A stretch of 64,000 nt of DNA from an uncultured Rhodospirillaceae bacterium (GTDB lineage Bacteria; Pseudomonadota; Alphaproteobacteria; Reyranellales; Reyranellaceae). The notes beneath the pieces are model-generated. The model ran no database searches, was not told where the DNA came from, and worked only from the letters and a program-made list of their open reading frames with translations. The stretch lies in NCBI GenBank assembly GCA_945952105.1, contig CAMFGZ010000013.1, positions 82,021 to 146,020 on the forward strand, written 5' to 3'. Position numbers and translations under genes: made by a program. Positions 1 through 9,191 of this stretch are shown in pieces; position 1 is the stretch's first letter; each line of letters starts with the position of its first letter.

Positions 1-572
1 CGCTCGTCTTCCTCGGATCGAGGGGCCGCCTCCTCGTTCGCGGCGTGTGAGAGGACGCGCAGGCGCGTTTCGCGCGTGAGCAGCGGCACCAGTTCCAGGA
101 GATCGTCGCGCGCGAAGGCGACACAGCCCTGCGTGCCGGCATAATCGTCACGCGCGATGTGGAGGAAGATCGCGCTGCCCCATTCGCCTTCCGGCGGATC
201 GTCGTTGTAGCCGACCACGACGACGAGATCGTAGAGCCCGTCCTCGCGCCACATCTTCTCGTGGCTCCATTCATTGGGGATGCTGACCAGCCTGTTGTAG
301 GTCGGCGAGCGCGGGTCGTCGCACCAGCCGTCATGCTCGTTGATGGGGCGCGCGGGCAGGTTGACCTTGGGCAGGACCAGCCGGTCGTTGCGGAAGTAGA
401 TGCGGCGCAGGGGAAACTCGCCGACAGGTGTGGCCGAATCGCCCTCGACCTTGTCTTCGCGCACGCCGCCCGCGCCCACACAGCAGCGCCAGCGCCGCTC
501 GCCCAGCGTCGCCCATCCCAGCGCGGTGTCGGCCGAATCGGCCTGCACGATCAGCACAGTCTTGTCGGTCAT
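1..572 (-). CDS. L,D-transpeptidase (YkuD/ErfK family), partial
   Basis: The frame stays open to the left edge, so the C-terminus lies outside the window. At least 190 residues are visible. The protein carries the YkuD-type catalytic stretch HIARDDYAGTQGC (His138, Cys150), with the Gly-Cys order and the spacing to the upstream His seen in this family. These enzymes make 3-3 cross-links in peptidoglycan or attach proteins to it. No signal peptide is seen at the chosen ATG (572), so export is unclear; some cytoplasmic or short members of the ErfK/YbiS/YcfS/YnhG group look like this. It lies 56 bp downstream of the permease gene on the same strand and may be the last gene of that operon. A role in trimming or recycling of peptide imported by the transporter would be speculation. 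Confidence 0.8.
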   Translation of the reverse strand, partial: MTDKTVLIVQADSADTALGWATLGERRWRCCVGAGGVREDKVEGDSATPVGEFPLRRIYFRNDRLVLPKVNLPARPINEHDGWCDDPRSPTYNRLVSIPNEWSHEKMWREDGLYDLVVVVGYNDDPPEGEWGSAIFLHIARDDYAGTQGCVAFARDDLLELVPLLTRETRLRVLSHAANEEAAPRSEEDE

Positions 573-628
573 GTTCTGGAACTCCGGCGGCCTTCATAGA
601 GGGTTGGACGCCGGGGCGAAAGCGACGG

Positions 629-1474
629 TCAGGTCCGGAGGCGCGGATTGAGCGCGTCGTTGAGCCCGTCGCCGGTCAGGTTGAGGGCGAGGGTCGTCGT
701 GAACAGGGCGAGACCGGGGAAGGCAGCCATCCACCAGGCGCGATTGAAGTATTCCTGCGCGTTGTGAAGCATGATCCCCCAGCTCATCGCCTCGGGATCG
801 CCGAGGCCGAGGAAGCTGAGGCTCGCCTCCAGCAGGATGGCGCCTGAAATCTGCAGGCTGGCATTGACGATGATCGGCGGCAGCGCGTTGGGCAGGATTT
901 CCCGCACGATCAGGTCGAAGTCCGACATGCCGAGCGCCCGGGCGGCGTCGACGAACTCGCGCTTGCGCAAGGAGAGAAACTCCGCGCGCAGCAACCGCGC
1001 CGTCACCGGCCAGGTCAGGATGCCGATCACGAACACGATGTTCCAGATACTGGAGCCGAACAGCGCCACCACGATGATGGCCAGGAAGAACTGCGGCAGG
1101 ATCTGGAACATCTCGGTGACGCGCATCAGGATATTGTCGGTGCGGCCGCCGAAATAGCCGGCGATGGCGCCCACCGTGAGGCCGATCGCGTTCGAGGTGA
1201 GGACAGCGCAGAGGCCCACGATCAGCGAGGTGCGCGTGCCCAGGATCATGTTGCTGAGCACGTCGCTGCCCAGGCTGTCGGTGCCGAGGATGTGCTCGGC
1301 GCCCGGCGGCTGGAACGACGGACCCATGTCCATCGTGCCGTAGGGCGCCAGCAGTGGCGCGAAGACGGCGACGGCGACGAACAGCGCCGCGCCCGCCAGC
1401 CCGAACAGCGCCGTCTTCTTGCGCCGGAAGCGCATCCAGACCTGGCGCGAGGGGCGGACTCGTGCGGGCACCAT
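629..1474 (-). CDS. ABC transporter permease, DppC/OppC type
   Basis: The product is a 281-residue inner-membrane permease of the peptide/nickel/opine class (BPD_transp_1). It has a cytoplasmic N-terminus rich in Arg/Lys (RQVWMRFRRKKTALFG), then a first membrane segment, the typical periplasmic GTDSLGSDVLS stretch, and an EAA loop around RAEFLSLRKREFVDAARALG that docks on the ATPases. An upstream in-frame start at 1525 would overlap the preceding gene by 35 bp. The ATG at 1474 is preferred because it is preceded by GGGAGG right after the stop of the previous permease, giving a good ribosome-binding distance. It pairs with the permease just upstream; substrate is probably di- or oligopeptides or a peptide-like compound, not proven. 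Confidence 0.92.
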   Translation of the reverse strand: MVPARVRPSRQVWMRFRRKKTALFGLAGAALFVAVAVFAPLLAPYGTMDMGPSFQPPGAEHILGTDSLGSDVLSNMILGTRTSLIVGLCAVLTSNAIGLTVGAIAGYFGGRTDNILMRVTEMFQILPQFFLAIIVVALFGSSIWNIVFVIGILTWPVTARLLRAEFLSLRKREFVDAARALGMSDFDLIVREILPNALPPIIVNASLQISGAILLEASLSFLGLGDPEAMSWGIMLHNAQEYFNRAWWMAAFPGLALFTTTLALNLTGDGLNDALNPRLRT

Positions 1475-1490
1475 GGCGGCCGAGGCCTCC

Positions 1491-2462
1491 CTACTGATAG
1501 CGGATGCGGGGATCGAGGAGGGCATAGAGCAGGTCGGTCACGAGGTTGCCGATGGCCACCAGCAGGGAGATGAAGATGAACATCCCCATGAGCAGCGGAT
1601 AGTCGCGCGCATTGATCGCGTCGAAGGTGAGCCGGCCGAGGCCCGGCCAGGCGAAGACGGTTTCGGTGAGGACGGCGCCGGCGATCAGCGCGCGGAATTC
1701 CAGGCCGATCACCGTGACGACCGGCAGCAGCGCGTTGCGCAGCGCATGCTTGATCATCACCGTGTTCTCGGCAAGACCCTTGGAGCGGGCGACCTTGATG
1801 TACTCCTGCCCCACCACCTCCAGCAGGCTGCCCCGCGTCAGGCGCAGGATCAGCGCGAGATTGTAAAGGGTGAGCGTCAGCACCGGCAGGATCATATGGT
1901 GGGCGACGTCGAGCACATGGTCGAAGCCCGTGTAGCCGGCACGCAGGTTGACCATGCCCTGGATGGGCAGCCAGTCGAGGTAGTAGCCGAAGCCCAGGAT
2001 CAGCAGCTGGCCCAGCCAGAAGACCGGGATGGCGAAGCTCGCCAGGGAGAAGACGGTGATCGTGTTGTCGAGCAGCGAGTTGGGCCGCCGCGCCGACAGG
2101 ACACCCAGCGTGACTCCCAGGGAGATCGAGAAGACGAGCTGGCTGGCCATCAGCAGCAGGGTCGCCGGCAGCCGGTCGAGGATCAGCTCCAGCACCGGTG
2201 TGTTCGATGCGAACGAATAGCCGAGGTTGCCGCTTGCGACCTGGCCGAGATAGCGCAGGAGCTGGATGTAGAGCGGACGGTCGAGACCCATCTCCGCCGT
2301 CAGGCGCGCGATCATCTCCTTGTCGGCGCCGGACTCGCCGATGATGTAGTCGACCGGATTGCCGGGCGCGAGATGGACCAGGACGAAGACGATGGTCACG
2401 GCACCGAGCAGCAGCGGGACCGTGTAGAGCAACCGCTGCAGCAGATAGAAGCCGACGGTCAT
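1491..2462 (-). CDS. ABC transporter permease, DppB/OppB type
   Basis: A 323-residue permease that starts with the characteristic amphipathic segment of DppB proteins (FYLLQRLLYTVPLLLG) and contains the family's HLAPGNPVDY motif near residue 31. It is followed by several membrane helices and an EAA loop around LLEVVGQEYIKVARSKGL. The length is normal for the family. The gene begins 3 bp after the stop of the binding-protein gene, and its partner permease follows after 16 bp, so all are one transcription unit. It should form the translocation pore together with the DppC-type subunit. Confidence 0.93.
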   Translation of the reverse strand: MTVGFYLLQRLLYTVPLLLGAVTIVFVLVHLAPGNPVDYIIGESGADKEMIARLTAEMGLDRPLYIQLLRYLGQVASGNLGYSFASNTPVLELILDRLPATLLLMASQLVFSISLGVTLGVLSARRPNSLLDNTITVFSLASFAIPVFWLGQLLILGFGYYLDWLPIQGMVNLRAGYTGFDHVLDVAHHMILPVLTLTLYNLALILRLTRGSLLEVVGQEYIKVARSKGLAENTVMIKHALRNALLPVVTVIGLEFRALIAGAVLTETVFAWPGLGRLTFDAINARDYPLLMGMFIFISLLVAIGNLVTDLLYALLDPRIRYQ

Positions 2463-2465
2463 GCG

Positions 2466-4085
2466 CTACTTGATCCAGCGCGTCTGGTCGAACGGACCGT
2501 AGCCCGTCGGATCCCCCGGCAGGCCGGTGAGGTTGGCATTGAAGGCCACGGGGTAATAGCGATCCCACAGCCAGAAGTGCGGTACGTCCTCGGTCAGGAT
2601 CTTCGTCGCCTCGTGATAGAGGACGATGCGCTTCTTCTCGTCGAGCTCCTGGCCCGCGGCGGCGAACAGCTCGTCGACCTTGGGATTGCAATAGCCCGAG
2701 GCGTTGCGGCCGGGGAGCTTCTCGATGCGCTTGCAGATGTAGAAGGTCTCCGCGCCGATCGCCGGATCGGGCCCCGTCGCGTAGGTTCCCATGGTGAGAT
2801 CGAAGTCCCAGTTGCGGAACGCCGAATCGCGCCACGCCGCGGGGTCCATGCCCATGACCTTGAGATCGACGCCGATCTTGGCGAAGTAGGTGCGCATCAG
2901 CCGCGCCACGTTGTTCAGCGGTCCCTCGGACTGCGAGAAGCTGACCCGCAGCGAGAAGCGGTTACCGTTCGTGCCGCGCGGGAAGCCGGCGTCGTCCAGC
3001 ATCTTCTCGGCGCGCGCTGGGTCGTAGGGATAGAGCCGGCCGTCAGCCGTGTAGAAGATCGGCTGTTCCGACGAGATCGGGCCGGCCGATACCTTGCCGA
3101 AGCCGAAGCCCGCCTTGGCCAGCATCTCCTCGCGGTTCATGGCGTAGAACAGGGCCTGGCGAACTTCCTTCTTGTTCAGCGGCGCGTTGCGCGTGTTGAT
3201 GAAGGCCATGTACTCGCCGGCAATCTGGCGCTTGGCGATCGCAATCTTTACCTTCGGGTTGCCCCTGAGCCGCTCCACTTCGGCGAGCGACATCGAATAG
3301 TAAGGGATGAAGTCGATGTCGCCCTTCTCCAGCGCCAGTGCGCGCGCGGCCTCGTTGGGGATGACCTGGAAGACCAGCCGATCGAGGTGCGGCCGGTTCT
3401 CGAGATGGAACTTCGGATTGCGCACGAAGGTGACGTGACTGCCCTTGCGGTATTCCTGGAAGATGAACGGGCCGGTGCCCACCGGCTTCAGGTTCGCCGG
3501 GTTCTTCCGCGGATCCTCGCCGGTGTCGAAGATGTGCTTGGGAATGATCGTCGAGCTGTTGAAGTAGGCGAGGCCGCGCAACAGCGGCGGGTAGGGATAT
3601 TTGAGCTTGAAGACGGCGGTGAGCTTGTCGGTCGCCGTCATCGACTCGACGGCCTCGAAGAGTCCGGAGGCGGGGCCGTTGTACTTGCGGTTGACGTTCC
3701 AGAGACCCCAGGTCACGTCCTCGGCGGTGAACGGCTTGCCGTCGTGCCAGGTGATGTTCTCGAAGAAGCGAAACGTGTAGGTGAGGCCGTCCGGCGAGAT
3801 TTCCCACTGCTTCGCGAGATAGGGCTGCACGTTGCCGTCGTCGTCGAGGCGGACGACCGTGCTGTAGACCTGCCCGCACATGTTGCTCGACGCGATGTCT
3901 GTCGTGATCGAGGAGTTGATGACCTCGACGTCCCCCGGGAGCGCCACGACCATGGTGCCGCCCTTCCTGCCGGCCTGCGCCTGGGCGCGCGGGACGATGG
4001 CCGACGTGGCGCCGGCGCCCACGGCGGCAAGGCCGAACATCGCGAGGATCTGGCGTCTCGAGGCGGGCAGGCGGTGCGACGGCAT
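2466..4085 (-). CDS. ABC transporter substrate-binding protein, family 5 (SBP_bac_5), Tat-exported
   Basis: A 539-residue periplasmic binding protein of the DppA/OppA family. The N-terminus has a twin-arginine signal (ASRRQILAMFGLAAVGAG), followed by an Ala-rich stretch ending AQAQA before the mature GGTMVVAL. Family landmarks include LAKQWEISPDGLTYTF near residue 95, the helper motif DGKPFTAEDV, and GTGPFIF in the first half. Two adjacent ATGs are possible. The second (4085) is chosen because GAGGAG lies 6 nt before it, whereas for 4091 the same motif abuts the start codon. It captures the substrate for the neighbouring permeases. Binding specificity cannot be read from the sequence. Confidence 0.93.
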   Translation of the reverse strand: MPSHRLPASRRQILAMFGLAAVGAGATSAIVPRAQAQAGRKGGTMVVALPGDVEVINSSITTDIASSNMCGQVYSTVVRLDDDGNVQPYLAKQWEISPDGLTYTFRFFENITWHDGKPFTAEDVTWGLWNVNRKYNGPASGLFEAVESMTATDKLTAVFKLKYPYPPLLRGLAYFNSSTIIPKHIFDTGEDPRKNPANLKPVGTGPFIFQEYRKGSHVTFVRNPKFHLENRPHLDRLVFQVIPNEAARALALEKGDIDFIPYYSMSLAEVERLRGNPKVKIAIAKRQIAGEYMAFINTRNAPLNKKEVRQALFYAMNREEMLAKAGFGFGKVSAGPISSEQPIFYTADGRLYPYDPARAEKMLDDAGFPRGTNGNRFSLRVSFSQSEGPLNNVARLMRTYFAKIGVDLKVMGMDPAAWRDSAFRNWDFDLTMGTYATGPDPAIGAETFYICKRIEKLPGRNASGYCNPKVDELFAAAGQELDEKKRIVLYHEATKILTEDVPHFWLWDRYYPVAFNANLTGLPGDPTGYGPFDQTRWIK

Positions 4086-4119
4086 CGTCATCTCCTCAGA
4101 TGGAACAGGACACGGCAGG

Positions 4120-5113
4120 TCAGTGCGTCGCGGCGGGCGTCGCCGCTGCGAGAGTGAGCGGGAAGTGACAGGCGGCCGCGCGGTCCGGCGCGAGGTCCTT
4201 CAGGGGCGGCGTCTCGCGCATGCAGATGTCCTGGCGGTGGGGGCAGCGCGGGTGGAAGGCGCATCCCGACGGCGGCCGCAGCGGCGATGGTGGATCGCCC
4301 GCCAGGATGATGCGCTTGCTGGCGGTGCCGACGCTGGGCCGCGGCACGGCCGACAGCAGGGCTTCGGTGTAGGGATGCGCCGGCCTGGCGAACAGCGCGG
4401 CGGTCGGCGCCAGCTCGACGATGCGGCCGAGATACATGACGCCGACCCGATCGCTGACGTGACGCACGACGCCCAGATTGTGCGAGATGAAGATGTAGGT
4501 GAGGCCGAGGCGCCGCTGCAGCGAGACCAGCAGATTGAGGATCTGCGCCTGGATTGAGACGTCGAGCGCCGACACGGCCTCGTCGGCGACGATGAATTTC
4601 GGGTCGAGGGCCAGGGCGCGGGCGATGCCGATGCGCTGGCGCTGGCCGCCGCTGAACTCGTGCGGAAAACGGTCGTAGTGCTCGGGTCGCAGCCCGACCA
4701 GCGACAGCAGCTCCTCCACCTTGCGCCGCCGCCCGGCGCCCTTGTGCAGGCCGTGCACGCGGAAGGCATCGCCGATGATCGCGCCCACGGCCTTGCGTGG
4801 ATTGAGCGACGAATACGGATCCTGGAAGATGATCTGCATGTCCCGGCGCAGACGGCGCATCGCCGGCTTGTCGAGGGTCAGGAGATCCTGTCCGTCGAAC
4901 ACGATCCTGCCACCCGTCGGCTCTTCGAGCCGCAGCAGGCAGCGGCCGAGCGTGCTCTTGCCGCAACCGGATTCGCCCACCAGACCCAGCGTCTCGCCCT
5001 TGCGCACGCTGAGGCTCACGCCGTCGACCGCCTTGACCGAATCGTTGCTGCGGTTGAACAGCCGCCCGCGGACGGGAAAGTGCTTCTTCAGCCCTTCGAT
5101 CGTGAGCAGCGCG

Positions 5114-5124
<11 letters not shown>
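4120..5124 (-). CDS. ABC transporter ATP-binding protein, DppF/OppF type
   Basis: A 334-residue ATPase with Walker [11 protein letters not shown]-loop [13 protein letters not shown], signature [15 protein letters not shown] and Walker [13 protein letters not shown]. The C-terminal oligopeptide-transporter domain ends with the Cys-rich [15 protein letters not shown] stretch that holds an iron-sulfur cluster in some DppF/DppD proteins. It overlaps the other ATPase gene by 11 bp, so the two are translated together and should form the heterodimer that powers the permeases. Confidence 0.94.
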
Positions 5125-6094
<970 letters not shown>

Positions 6095-6126
6095 TGGCGC
6101 CTCATCGATCCGATTGGTGGGCCGTC

Positions 6127-6516
6127 CTAGCTGCGGCCGGGCTCGGGCTCGCCGCGCTCGGCGTCGCTCAGCTGCAGGCGCCAGCCGTCGGGATCGCGCA
6201 GCAGCGCGTTCTTGCGGCCGGTGGCGCGAGAGGGATGGACGTCCTTGTGGAACTTGATGCCCTTGGCGACGAGGTCGGCGTGGGTCTTGTCGATGTCGAT
6301 GACCTTGAAGGAGATGTGATTGATGCCTGGATTCTCCTCGGTCATGACCGAGTGGATCTCGAAGATCGGCGAATTCTCGCCCGGCATCTGCAGCTCGGCC
6401 GAGCCGCCGTGATGGTCGGTCCAGGTCAGTAGCTTGAAGCCAAGCTTTTGATAAAACTCAACGAATTCCTTCACGTCCTTCACGACGAGTTCGATGTGGT
6501 CGATGCCGACGATCAT
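6127..6516 (-). CDS. VOC-family (glyoxalase/dioxygenase-like) protein
   Basis: A 129-residue single-domain vicinal-oxygen-chelate protein. It starts [15 protein letters not shown], with the first metal-ligand His at residue 7 in the usual place, and shows a [10 protein letters not shown] helix and a closing [14 protein letters not shown] strand typical of glyoxalase/bleomycin-resistance folds. The frame is open upstream to 6570, but the ATG at 6516 has a strong GAGGGAG ribosome-binding site and starts exactly at the domain. Its substrate is unknown. It is the first gene of the transporter operon and divergent from the GntR regulator, which suggests the enzyme acts on the imported compound or on a breakdown product. 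Confidence 0.85.
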   Translation of the reverse strand: MIVGIDHIELVVKDVKEFVEFYQKLGFKLLTWTDHHGGSAELQMPGENSPIFEIHSVMTEENPGINHISFKVIDIDKTHADLVAKGIKFHKDVHPSRATGRKNALLRDPDGWRLQLSDAERGEPEPGRS

Positions 6517-6544
6517 GCGTTGCTCCCTCGATGTGCAATTGCGC

Positions 6545-6556
6545 ATTGTCGACAAT
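6545..6556. promoter_or_regulatory. Candidate GntR-family operator (12-bp perfect palindrome)
   Basis: ATTGTCGACAAT reads the same on both strands and contains TTGT-N2-ACAA, the form of site bound by FadR/VanR-type (FCD) GntR regulators. It lies between the divergent VOC/transporter operon and the GntR gene, directly before a TATAAT. Binding is inferred from position and symmetry. Confidence 0.6.
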
Positions 6557-6557
6557 C

Positions 6558-6563
6558 TATAAT
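6558..6563 (+). promoter_or_regulatory. Candidate -10 box for the GntR gene
   Basis: A perfect TATAAT lies immediately downstream of the palindrome and about 40 nt before the GntR start codon. No good -35 hexamer is seen 17 nt upstream (GCAATT), so the promoter may need an activator or may be weak. The palindrome occupies the -35/-10 spacer, which fits autorepression. Confidence 0.45.
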
Positions 6564-6601
6564 TTACCAAATCGTGTCAATCGACTAGTGTGCCGCCCGA
6601 C

Positions 6602-7306
6602 ATGACTGCGCTGAAAATCGCCAAGCGGCCTTCCCTCGTCTCGCTCGTCTTCGACGAACTCGAGCGGATGATCATGGACGGCACACTGAAGCCGGGTGAT
6701 CCGATCAACGAAAAGGCCCTAAGCGACACCAATGGCCTGAGCCGCGCGCCGATCCGCGAGGCGTGCCGGCGGCTGGAGCAGGCCGGCCTGGTCGAGATCA
6801 TCACCAACCGTGGCGTCTTCGTGCGCAAGATCTCGCGGCGCTCCGCGGAGGAGCTGTGCGAGATCAAGCTCGTGCTGAACCGCCACATCAACAAGCTGAT
6901 CCTGGAGCGCATCAAGCCCGCGCAGGTCGCGGTGTTGCGTGCGCTGGTGGCCAAGATCGAACAGCAGGCAAAGCTGGGGAACCTGTCGCGCTACTACGCG
7001 CTGAACGAGGAGTTTCATCACAGCCTGATCGACATCGCGGGCAACGCGCGCCTGTCGGAAATCTACAAGGGCCTGAACAAGGAGCTGAACCTGTTCCGCT
7101 GGCGCGCCTTCCGCGAGGCGCCGGCGCTGGAAGACTCCATGTCGGCCCACCAGGAGATCATCAACGCTCTTGCTGCCGGCGACGACGAGACCTTCTGCCG
7201 GGTGGTCGAAGAGCATCTCGTCGCGACCAATCGCCGGATCCTGTCGCGCGATCTCGACGACGATGTGCCGGATACCGCGCCGCGGCGTATCGCGGCCAGC
7301 GGCTGA
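6602..7306 (+). CDS. GntR-family transcriptional regulator, FCD subfamily
   Basis: The product is 234 residues long. The N-terminal winged helix contains the GntR signature ALSDTNGLSRAPIREACRRLEQAGLV (quoted in part: SRAPIREACRRLEQ). The C-terminal FCD domain shows the metal/ligand pattern NEEFHHSLIDIAGN followed by later His residues (AHQEII, VEEHL). FCD regulators usually bind organic acids and act as repressors. A GTG at 6590 is an alternative start; neither start has a clear ribosome-binding site. The gene is divergent from the VOC/peptide-transporter operon and 45 bp upstream of a fumarylacetoacetate-hydrolase-family gene on its own strand, so it probably controls both directions. Confidence 0.9.
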   Translation: MTALKIAKRPSLVSLVFDELERMIMDGTLKPGDPINEKALSDTNGLSRAPIREACRRLEQAGLVEIITNRGVFVRKISRRSAEELCEIKLVLNRHINKLILERIKPAQVAVLRALVAKIEQQAKLGNLSRYYALNEEFHHSLIDIAGNARLSEIYKGLNKELNLFRWRAFREAPALEDSMSAHQEIINALAAGDDETFCRVVEEHLVATNRRILSRDLDDDVPDTAPRRIAASG

Positions 7307-7351
7307 CGGGTCCCACCAGTTTCAACGCCAGTTCAATGGGAGAGTGAAGAG

Positions 7352-8053
7352 ATGGCTTATGTCGTTACGCCGCCGGCCACGGTCGGCGTGCCGGTCCACG
7401 GGACCGGCGACCTGTTCCCGGTGCGCCGCATCTTCTGCGTCGGCCGCAACTATGCCGCCCACGCGCGCGAGATGGGCCACGATCCCGATCGCGAGCCGCC
7501 CTTCTTCTTCACCAAGCCGGCCGACGCGATCGTGATCTGTGCCGATCCGAAGAACCCCACCAAGGTTGCCTATCCGCCCGCCACCAAGAACCTGCACCAT
7601 GAGATGGAGCTGGTCGTGGCGATGAAGTCGGGTGGCGCCAACATCCCGGTCGAGAAGGCGCTGGACCATGTCTACGGCTACGGTGTCGGCCTCGACATGA
7701 CGCGCCGCGACCTGCAGAACCAGGCCAAGGACATGGGCCGCCCGTGGGACATGGGTAAAGGCTTCGACCAGTCCGCGCCGATCGGTGAGATCTATCCGGC
7801 CGCACAGATCGGCCATCCGTCGAAGGGCACGATCCAGCTCGATGTGAACGGCAAGACGCGCCAGAAGTCGGACCTCAACGCGCTCATCTGGAGCGTGCCC
7901 GAGACGATTTCCTACCTGTCGGGCCTGGTCGAACTGGCCGCCGGCGACCTGATCTACACCGGCACGCCGGACGGCGTGGCGGCGGTGGTGAAGGGCGACA
8001 CGCTGTCCGGCTTCGTCGACGGCTGCGGCACGGTTACGTGCGTGCTGGTGTAG
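7352..8053 (+). CDS. Fumarylacetoacetate hydrolase (FAH) family protein
   Basis: A 233-residue one-domain FAH protein. It has the substrate-site motif CVGRNYAAHAREMG near residue 30, the metal-binding carboxylates in HHEMELVVAM and GLDMTRRDLQ, and the C-terminal GDLIYTGTPDGVAAV. Members hydrolyse, decarboxylate or hydrate 2-keto or acylpyruvate-type compounds in catabolic pathways; the exact reaction is open. A GGGAGAGTGAAGAG segment precedes the ATG. It follows the GntR gene closely and is probably co-regulated with the divergent transporter. Confidence 0.9.
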   Translation: MAYVVTPPATVGVPVHGTGDLFPVRRIFCVGRNYAAHAREMGHDPDREPPFFFTKPADAIVICADPKNPTKVAYPPATKNLHHEMELVVAMKSGGANIPVEKALDHVYGYGVGLDMTRRDLQNQAKDMGRPWDMGKGFDQSAPIGEIYPAAQIGHPSKGTIQLDVNGKTRQKSDLNALIWSVPETISYLSGLVELAAGDLIYTGTPDGVAAVVKGDTLSGFVDGCGTVTCVLV

Positions 8054-8156
8054 CTTTCATCATTGGACCGCGGGTCTGGCGACCTGCGGTCCGCATGAAA
8101 TTCTTGTCCGTTCTGCGCGGTGCGGGCTCTCGCGCTTATGAAAGCGCTGCCGCCCG

Positions 8157-8187
8157 CTAACAGCTTCAGCTTCGCTGAAGCTGTTAG
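8157..8187. terminator. Perfect hairpin between convergent genes
   Basis: Two 14-nt arms (8157-8170 and 8174-8187) pair perfectly around a TTC loop. The right arm contains the TAA stop of the minus-strand metallopeptidase gene. There is no clear T-run on either side, so it may act as a rho-assisted or RNA-stability hairpin for the convergent transcripts of the FAH and metallopeptidase genes. Confidence 0.6.
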
Positions 8188-9125
8188 AGCTGTTGGGCCC
8201 TGAACGTATCGCACTGGCGCGGGTCGCCCGTGTCCAGCCCCTTGCGGAACCAGCGTGCGCGCTGCGCGCTGGTGCCGTGCGTAAAGCTGTCGGGCACGAC
8301 CCGGCCCTGGCTCTGCTTCTGCAACGCGTCGTCACCGATCGCGGAGGCGGCCGCCAGCGCTTGCTCGACGTCCTTGTCGTCGATCATCTTGCCGCCGCGC
8401 TGCTTGTCGGCGCGGTTCGCCCAGACACCGGCGAAGCAGTCGGCCTGGAGTTCGGTCCGCACCGACAGCGCGTTGCCGTCGCGCTTGCTCATGCTCTCGC
8501 GCATCTGCTGCACCTTGCCTGAGATGCCGAGCAGGTTCTGCACGTGATGGCCGACCTCGTGGGCGATCACGTAGGCCTGCGGAAACTGGCCGGGCGCGCG
8601 GAAGCGGCGCGCCAGCTCGTCGAAGAAACCGAGGTCGAGATAGACCCGCTGGTCGGCCGGGCAATAGAACGGGCCCATCGCCGCCTGGCCGACGCCGCAT
8701 TCGGTGCGCGTGGCGTCACGGAACAGGACCAGCTTCGGATCGCGATACTGGCGGCCCATGTCGCGGAAGACCTCCTGCCAGACATCCTCGGTGCTCTTGA
8801 GCACCCGAGAGACGAACTGGGTCTCGGCGTCACCGGCCGGCGCCTGCGCGCCAGGCGTGCGGCTGGCCGAGGAAGAAGGAGGGGCCGGCGTGTAGCTCGA
8901 CGTGCCGCCGCCAGCGATGTCGCTGAGGATGGCGCCCGGGTCGGCGCCCATGATCATGGCGATGACGACGAAAGCCACCAGGCCGAAGCCGCCCTTGAAC
9001 AGGCCACCGCCCCCGCCGCCCATCGGAATGGGAAAGCCGCCCCCGCCGAAGCCTCCGCCGCCGAATCCGCCGCCTTCGCTGCGGCGATCCTCGATGTTGC
9101 TGCTCTGGTCGCCATCCATCTGCAT
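8184..9125 (-). CDS. Neutral zinc metallopeptidase (YpfJ family), membrane-anchored
   Basis: A 313-residue protein of the Zn_peptidase family (PF04228). It begins with a Gly-rich low-complexity head (repeats of GGGFGGGGF), then one membrane helix around GLVAFVVIAMIMGADPGA, a Ser/Ala/Pro linker and the catalytic domain with HEVGHHVQNLLG (HExxH zinc site). Further family motifs follow, ELQADCFAGVWAN (third ligand Glu) and SHGTSAQR-like FTHGTSAQRARWF. The function of YpfJ proteins is not settled. The start is supported by AAGGAGA 9 nt upstream. Its end forms part of a hairpin shared with the convergent gene. Confidence 0.93.
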   Translation of the reverse strand: MQMDGDQSSNIEDRRSEGGGFGGGGFGGGGFPIPMGGGGGGLFKGGFGLVAFVVIAMIMGADPGAILSDIAGGGTSSYTPAPPSSSASRTPGAQAPAGDAETQFVSRVLKSTEDVWQEVFRDMGRQYRDPKLVLFRDATRTECGVGQAAMGPFYCPADQRVYLDLGFFDELARRFRAPGQFPQAYVIAHEVGHHVQNLLGISGKVQQMRESMSKRDGNALSVRTELQADCFAGVWANRADKQRGGKMIDDKDVEQALAAASAIGDDALQKQSQGRVVPDSFTHGTSAQRARWFRKGLDTGDPRQCDTFRAQQL

Positions 9126-9191
9126 GGCTAGGTCTCCTTAGTCGACATGTCCCCGGCGGGATCGTCTTCGGATGGTCTATAGTGTCCGGCG

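Noticed and set aside
1419..4157. Very long plus-strand open frame (over 900 codons) across the DppA/DppB region
   Set aside because: It is antisense to well-supported transporter genes; the translation is low-complexity (Asp/Glu/Arg/Gln-rich) without domains, as expected from GC-rich antisense frames.
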